Below, piece by piece: positions 61,255-64,000 of a DNA stretch of 64,000 nt. Origin of the DNA: an uncultured Bacilli bacterium (GTDB lineage Bacteria; Bacillota_I; Bacilli_A; RF39; UBA660). Position numbers and translations under genes: made by a program. The stretch is from NCBI GenBank assembly GCA_934086315.1, contig CAKOHZ010000002.1:186001-250000 (forward strand), in the 5' to 3' direction. A model generated the notes under the pieces. It saw nothing but the letters and a program-made list of their open reading frames with translations. It had not been told where the DNA came from and did no database searches. The stretch's first letter is position 1. Each line of letters begins with the position of its first letter.

Positions 61255-62490
61255 TTATATACCTAGTAATTGTTTCTTTTTAGCATCGAAATCTTCTTGA
61301 GTAATAATTCCTGCGTCTAATAATTCTTTAGCTTTCTTAAGTTCAGCATAAGGATCAGCTTGAGCAGGTTCAGTTTGAACTTGTTGTGGTTGAGCTTCAG
61401 GTGCAGGTTGAGCAGTTGCAGCACCAGCTACATTTATAAATGGATTTTGATTAGCATTTGCAGGTTGTTGCATACCATTCATCATTCCATTTCCAGCTTG
61501 CATTCCCATTCCCATGAATGCCATACCTGTTCCACCACCGTTTTCACCAGCAGATTGAATTCCACGAGCAACTGATTGTTGCATAAATGAATTACCTCTA
61601 GCACCAGATAAAGCATCAGCTTTCTTAACATCACTAAGAAGTGCTTTAGTATCTGCATCATATTCAATAGATAAAATAGCAGTTTTAACGATTTCTAAAC
61701 CTCTATCTCCTCTCCATTGATATGCATCTTCAACAGCTTTAGACATTGCTTGAGCAAATCCAATTTGATCTCCTTGAATCTTAGCAATTCTATTTCCTTT
61801 ACTAGGATCATTTGTATAATTAGAGAATGCTGCTGATAAAGTACCAACTACTTCATTAAATAATTGAGTAGCAGCATCATTATCCATATCAGCAAAATCA
61901 AATACTGGTGCTCCCGGAGTTAAATATTTTTGTGGTACAAAATTCTTAACAAATAATAGCGGATCTACTATTTTTAATGTATAAGTACCTCTAGTAACAG
62001 CTCCTACTTGAGTATTTAAATATGCATCATCCCAATAAATTTCTGATTGAGTTCCAAATCTATTATTTGGTATTTCTTTTAAATTAATATAGAAAGCTAA
62101 TTGTTGACTAGTAGCTTGTCCACCAAATTTAAATTTTTCCCAAGAAGTTCCTATAGTTGATGATAAAATTCCATCTCCAGCAAATAAACTTCTTGAATTA
62201 GGATCATCTGACTTAAATTCAAATCCTCCTGGTTCTGCAATTAAACCAGTAATTTGTCCATCTTGTAATGTAATTAATGCTGTACCTTCAGGAACAATAA
62301 TTTTACTACCATTAGTAATTACATTTTCTTGTCCCTTATAATTTTCTCCAACACCATTATTTGTACCTTTTGGCACTGCTTTAAATAATGCTGCTGTAGC
62401 TGGAACACCTTCAGTTGGTCCATAAAAATCCTTCCATTGATCAGCAAATGTGCTACTAAGAGCACCACTAAATGCTTTAATAAATCCCAT
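61255..62490 (-). CDS. SPFH-domain (virion-core-like/YdjI-type) protein with SHOCT end
   Basis: 411 residues from ATG 62488-62490 (MGFIKAFSGALSSTFADQW), with AGAGGTAAG upstream; the longer frame to 62514 lacks this. SPFH-type beta domain (about 50-250: GTALITLQDGQITGLIAEPG), a helical part (about 255-310), a Gly/Met/Asn-rich flexible region (about 320-370), and a SHOCT-like ending (YAELKKAKELLDAGIITQEDFDAKKKQLLGI-type, about 380-410). B. subtilis YdjI-family relatives. First gene of the unit with two zinc-ribbon genes 3 bp and further downstream. Confidence 0.85.
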   Translation of the reverse strand: MGFIKAFSGALSSTFADQWKDFYGPTEGVPATAALFKAVPKGTNNGVGENYKGQENVITNGSKIIVPEGTALITLQDGQITGLIAEPGGFEFKSDDPNSRSLFAGDGILSSTIGTSWEKFKFGGQATSQQLAFYINLKEIPNNRFGTQSEIYWDDAYLNTQVGAVTRGTYTLKIVDPLLFVKNFVPQKYLTPGAPVFDFADMDNDAATQLFNEVVGTLSAAFSNYTNDPSKGNRIAKIQGDQIGFAQAMSKAVEDAYQWRGDRGLEIVKTAILSIEYDADTKALLSDVKKADALSGARGNSFMQQSVARGIQSAGENGGGTGMAFMGMGMQAGNGMMNGMQQPANANQNPFINVAGAATAQPAPEAQPQQVQTEPAQADPYAELKKAKELLDAGIITQEDFDAKKKQLLGI

Positions 62491-62653
62491 AATCTTACCT
62501 CTCTTCTTTAGCATTTTTTAAATAAAGTTACTAAAAATATACAAATTATCAAAGCAACAACTAATAAAAAAATATTATCACTTCTAAAAACATATTTTTA
62601 TCTATACTTCATCTATCATTTTAATTATATCATAAAACATTTTAATTACTACT

Positions 62654-62684
62654 AAAAAAGACATATTTTTTTAAACATGTCTTT
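62654..62684 (-). terminator. Terminator after the slipin gene
   Basis: Minus strand: AAGACATGT ... ATATGTCTT (one G-T pair), then six T. Confidence 0.75.
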
Positions 62685-62693
62685 CTTTTTTTC

Positions 62694-63497
62694 TTACATT
62701 TCACTAGTATCTTTATGATTCTTAGTTAATTTTTTAATTACATCAGTTGTATCAACGCTCTTACCTTTTATTGCTTCTAATACCTCTATTGGTACACAGA
62801 ATATAATAGTATTTGATTGGTCACTACTAATATCATTAATAGTAGATAATGTTCTCAAATGCATAGCGCCTGGAGTATTAGCCATAGTTTCAGCAGCGAT
62901 AGCTAAATTCTTAGATGCTTCAACTTCTCCTTTAGCTTTAGTAAGAATAGCCTCTTTTTCTCTTTCTGCTTCTGCAGCTTTAGCAATTACTCTCTTCATT
63001 TCTTCTGGAAGACTCACATCTTTAAGCTCAACGTTTTCTACTTTTATACCCCAGGGATCAGTAGCTTCATCAATAATCTTACAAATTTCTGTAGATATTT
63101 TTTCACGTTCTCCAAGTAGTTCATTTAATGAAACACTACCTACCACATTTCTCATAGTAGTTTGTGCAAGTTGACTAACTGCATAATAAAAGTTTTCTAC
63201 TTCTAATATTGCTTTTGACGCATCAAATATCTTATAGTATATTACCGCATTTATTCTAACAGATACATTATCTTTAGTAATAGCATCTTGTTCTGGAACA
63301 TCTACTGCTTTAGTTCTTATATCTATTTTCTTATATGATTGAAAAATTGGTAAAACTATGTTCCATCCAGGTTCCATAATCTTATTAAATTTTCCTTGAG
63401 AAAATTTAACTCCTCTTTCATATTCATCAATTTGAACAATACTTCTAAGTAGTACAATTACGATAATAATAACTATAATCCAAAATAAATAATCCAT
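62694..63497 (-). CDS. Slipin / band-7 (SPFH) membrane protein
   Basis: 267 residues. One N-terminal membrane segment (about 4-20, LFWIIVIIIVIVLLRS), then an SPFH (band 7) domain: YERGVKFSQGKFNKIMEPGWNIVLP, DVPEQDAITKDNVSVRINAVIYYKI, and DPWGIKVENVELKDVSLPE. These are the consensus blocks of bacterial slipins, which form membrane scaffolds and often pair with an NfeD protein or protease. No nfeD is in the window. Separate transcript from the other SPFH gene. Confidence 0.93.
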   Translation of the reverse strand: MDYLFWIIVIIIVIVLLRSIVQIDEYERGVKFSQGKFNKIMEPGWNIVLPIFQSYKKIDIRTKAVDVPEQDAITKDNVSVRINAVIYYKIFDASKAILEVENFYYAVSQLAQTTMRNVVGSVSLNELLGEREKISTEICKIIDEATDPWGIKVENVELKDVSLPEEMKRVIAKAAEAEREKEAILTKAKGEVEASKNLAIAAETMANTPGAMHLRTLSTINDISSDQSNTIIFCVPIEVLEAIKGKSVDTTDVIKKLTKNHKDTSEM

Positions 63498-63539
63498 ACC
63501 CTTTCACCTCTTATTATCATTATATTATATTTAATTGCA

Positions 63540-63568
63540 AAATAAAAGAAGTTATTTTGAAACTTCTT
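63540..63568 (-). terminator. Terminator after the small pilin-like gene
   Basis: Minus strand: AAGAAGTT, loop, AACTTCTT, TTATTTT. Closes the operon read from the right edge. Confidence 0.75.
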
Positions 63569-63881
63569 CATCTTCATCACATAATATATTAATTTCATAA
63601 TCGTCTAACAATATTCCCTTAGAAACAACTACACTCTTAATACATTTATCTTTATATTTATCATTATTTTCTAAATATTTAGAACCTATTAATTCATCTA
63701 TATACACTATAGCTGCATTTCCAACAGAAACTGATATATTATTATCTTTCATATAATTATTAGTGGCACTTCTAAGTTCCCTTTTAAGTTTATTATCTTC
63801 TAAGTTATATCCAAGTATTAATAACATACCACATATTAGAACTATTAGACTAGTCCATATAATCATTATATTTTTACTCAT
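63552..63881 (-). CDS. Small anchored pilin-like protein
   Basis: 109 residues: hydrophobic N-terminus (about 6-26, IWTSLIVLICGMLLILGYN), then a head of about 80 residues with ATNNYMKDNNISVSVGNAAIVYIDELI ordering and two Cys (DKCIKSV, NILCDED). It resembles the head of the pilin-type proteins of this lineage but has no GFTLIE prepilin leader. Its ATG overlaps the stop of the gene at the right edge (TAATG), so the two are coupled. Function unknown. Confidence 0.6.
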   Translation of the reverse strand: MSKNIMIIWTSLIVLICGMLLILGYNLEDNKLKRELRSATNNYMKDNNISVSVGNAAIVYIDELIGSKYLENNDKYKDKCIKSVVVSKGILLDDYEINILCDEDEEVSK

Positions 63882-64000
63882 TAATAATCATTTTCACTTT
63901 CATAACCAGTAGTAGTATATCTAGAACATTTAATGTAGGAAACATATACTTGATTACCACCATTTGAATTTATTACTTTTGCATAACCACTACAAGTTTT
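63881..64000 (-). CDS. Pilin-like/surface protein, C-terminal 39 residues only
   Basis: Partial gene cut by the right edge: 39 codons then TAA (63881-63883). The visible end TCSGYAKVINSNGGNQVYVSYIKCSRYTTTGY, given here only by its key residues (Cys, Gly-Tyr, Tyr-Ile-Lys-Cys, Thr-Thr-Gly-Tyr), is of a type I associate with pseudopilin-like heads in gut Firmicutes, with two Cys that may pair. The N-terminus is outside the window. It overlaps the start of the next gene. Confidence 0.55.
   Translation of the reverse strand, partial: KTCSGYAKVINSNGGNQVYVSYIKCSRYTTTGYESENDY

Noticed and set aside
62520..62620. A hydrophobic 29-codon stretch before the SPFH gene (minus strand, ending TGC TAA)
   Set aside because: No ATG, GTG or TTG in position and no ribosome site; too little support to call a gene.
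1..64000. Genetic code 4 (TGA as Trp), as in Mycoplasma
   Set aside because: TGA ends genes at overlaps (ATGA at 33683-33686 and 52852-52855, TTGA at 27430-27433), and Trp is written TGG throughout.

Overview
The window is AT-rich DNA from a low-GC Gram-positive bacterium. TGA is used as a stop (for example the ATGA overlaps at 33683-33686 and 52852-52855), so the genetic code is not the Mycoplasma one. Several things together suggest an uncultured host-associated member of the Bacilli (RF39 or Mollicutes-related gut lineages; this placement is inference): the B. subtilis-like gene order rplJ-rplL-ybxB-rpoB, CdaA/CdaR, a T-box in front of leuS, SpoVS, a SigF/G-type sigma factor, an arginine deiminase pathway, and many surface proteins with prepilin, SipW-type or BspA-type modules. 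Most genes lie on the minus strand in short operons closed by clear hairpin terminators.

Layout. 1-4066: rplJ-rplL, an RsmC-like methyltransferase and partial rpoB, with an L10 leader, a terminator after rplL and a separate rpoB promoter. 4090-6959: two SipW-type secreted proteins. 7096-9283: cyclic-di-AMP synthesis (cdaA-cdaR). 9396-12376: 5-formyl-THF cyclo-ligase, SpoVS, membrane proteins and a tiny ORF with no ATG. 12418-20382: RecD2, a YfhO-type protein, anchored paralogues, a DUF1292 protein and a lytic transglycosylase. 20413-24403: tRNA-Arg, an HD protein, RseP and CdsA. 24425-28860: arginine deiminase, ornithine carbamoyltransferase and an amino-acid ABC importer. 28948-32304: two prepilin/BspA-repeat proteins. 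33054-35067: a STAS protein and a sporulation-type sigma factor without the anti-sigma kinase. 35163-38186: T-box, small membrane protein, leuS. 38164-46210: GH31-like protein, HerA-like ATPase, truA, an ECF module with degraded ATPases, and an FNT channel. 46227-49384: surface proteins and a HAD phosphatase.

49452-56638 is the most unusual region. It holds a KOW protein, an RNase J-like metallo-beta-lactamase protein, a DnaQ-like ORF broken by an in-frame TAG, two tandem proteins that align with DNA polymerase III PolC but have lost catalytic residues, an HTH protein and a PD-(D/E)XK nuclease-like protein. I consider the duplicated pseudo-PolC genes the best candidate for an undescribed system.

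56718-64000: D,D-carboxypeptidase, an S41 peptidase-like protein, a zinc-ribbon/SPFH module, a slipin, and two short C-rich pilin-like genes, one cut by the window edge.

A recurring theme is proteins that keep a family's fold but have lost its catalytic residues: PolC-like A and B, EcfA1, and the GH31 protein. All family assignments rest on motifs and remembered family sequences; no database search was run.
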